Below, piece after piece: positions 63,114-64,000 of a stretch of 64,000 nt of DNA. A model generated the notes under the pieces. That model was not told the origin of the DNA. It saw only the letters and a program-made list of their open reading frames with translations, and did no database searches. Source of the stretch: a delta proteobacterium MLS_D. Lineage in GTDB: Bacteria; Desulfobacterota; Syntrophia; Syntrophales; UBA2210. The stretch is taken from positions 39,900 to 103,899 of the forward strand of contig LQBH01000001.1 of the NCBI GenBank assembly GCA_002030015.1, read 5' to 3'. The position numbers and the translations under genes are program-made. The number at the start of each line of letters is the position of its first letter. The first letter of the stretch is position 1.

Positions 63114-63545
63114 ATGAAGCTTCACGTTGAAGACTGTGTCTTTTTCTGCTCGTGCGGGCCAATCAGCCAGGAGTCAAATCCTGAACCGCCTGCCTGGCGG
63201 AGATGAATATTACCGCTTTCCAGGCAATGGTTATCGACTTTTTGGGGCAAGAGGACAGGGATCACCTGAGGGGAATTGAGCGAACGGAGCGGGTTCGATC
63301 CCGACGCCCTTATCGGCGTCCTGGACCGGCTGGTAACGTCCGGGCTGGTCGAGAGGCGGCCGCACCCGAACGACCGCCGGGCCGTTTGTATCTGCCTGAC
63401 TCTGAATGGACGGGACCGGGTCTTCCTGATCCGTGAGAAGCTGGAGCGGACCAACAATGATTTTCTGGTCACGCTCAACGATGCGGAGCAGGCCGAACTG
63501 AGACGGTTCCTGCGTGCCGCAGGCAACAAACCGGTCGAACAATAA
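63114..63545 (+). pseudogene. Frameshifted MarR family transcriptional regulator
   Basis: Consecutive MarR-like pieces in three frames: MKLHVEDCVFF (63114), ARAGQSARSQILNRL (from ~63148), MNITAFQAMVIDFLGQED (63203), LSERSGFDPDALIGVLDRLVTSGLVERRPHPNDRRAV... (63276-63545). Confidence 0.65.
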
Positions 63546-63568
63546 CACGGTATAAACGAGGAGAAGAT

Positions 63569-64000
63569 ATGAACAGCGACTTGCGGGAATCGATAGTTCG
63601 TCACCTGGGCGACCGCGTGTCGGCGGTCGGGTTTGCGCCGGTGGAGCGCTTTGATGGTGCCCCGGAAAGACATCACCCGTCCACTATCTGCAAGGGGGCG
63701 AAGACGGTGGTTGTTTTTGGAATCGAGATACCGCGGGGCATTCTCGAATCGCCGGATTACAACCTTTACGCGCTCCATCGTTCCTACCACACAGTCTATC
63801 GCCGGCTGGATGAGGTCAGCCTGGGGTTGTGCAACCTGATCGAATCGCAGGGCCGCTTCACCGCCGTCATGGTTCCCAGTTACGCTCCGATGGTCTTCCA
63901 CGACTTCGAGCCGTGGGGAATTCTCTCTCTCAAGCATGCAGCAGTCCGTGCCGGCCTGGGTGCCTTCGGTCGCAGCGGGCAGGTATATCACCCAACCTTC
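63569..64000 (+). CDS. QueG-like (epoxyqueuosine reductase family) iron-sulfur protein, 3' truncated by window edge
   Basis: ATG after GAGGAG; translation MNSDLRESIVRHLGDRVSAVGFAPVERFDGAPERHHPSTICKGAKTVVVFGIEIPRGILES...LKHAAVRAGLGAFGRSGQVYHPTF; frame open to the window end. Confidence 0.7.
   Translation, partial: MNSDLRESIVRHLGDRVSAVGFAPVERFDGAPERHHPSTICKGAKTVVVFGIEIPRGILESPDYNLYALHRSYHTVYRRLDEVSLGLCNLIESQGRFTAVMVPSYAPMVFHDFEPWGILSLKHAAVRAGLGAFGRSGQVYHPTF

Overview
This 64 kb window is gene-dense chromosomal DNA. From gene content and order it is probably a Desulfobacterota (deltaproteobacterial, Syntrophales-like) genome; that placement is inference. Main blocks in order: dipeptide/oligopeptide ABC permeases; tatD; an OFA-type MFS transporter, an acetate-type permease and a nitronate monooxygenase; trpS-scpA-scpB-rluB; HU; a four-PAS HD-GYP protein; miaB; xerC-hslV-hslU; argBDFGH; lysA-dapA-dapB; folK; transaldolase; pgsA; tRNA-Gly/Cys; lpd; a UbiB-family kinase; a folE2 plus PTPS/QueD pair; sugar-nucleotide genes; tRNA-Leu; tig-clpP-clpX-lon; tRNA-Val/Asp; MATE; an NlpC/P60 lipoprotein; cimA-leuA-leuC-leuD with inverted leuB; a deoxyhypusine synthase-like gene; crotonase; haloalkane dehalogenase; a broken marR; and a truncated QueG-like gene. 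No CRISPR array, prophage or transposase was seen. The strongest non-obvious signal is a pair of unannotated transcription-attenuation leaders. A short Ile-rich ORF plus terminator precedes cimA (citramalate/isoleucine route), and a short Leu-rich ORF plus terminator precedes leuA. Both have TTGACA-N17-TAGnGA promoters. Other notable points are a PTPS-III-like (ExxHGH) QueD homologue overlapping folE2, a bacterial DHS-like protein lacking the expected catalytic Lys, and a marR gene broken across three reading frames.
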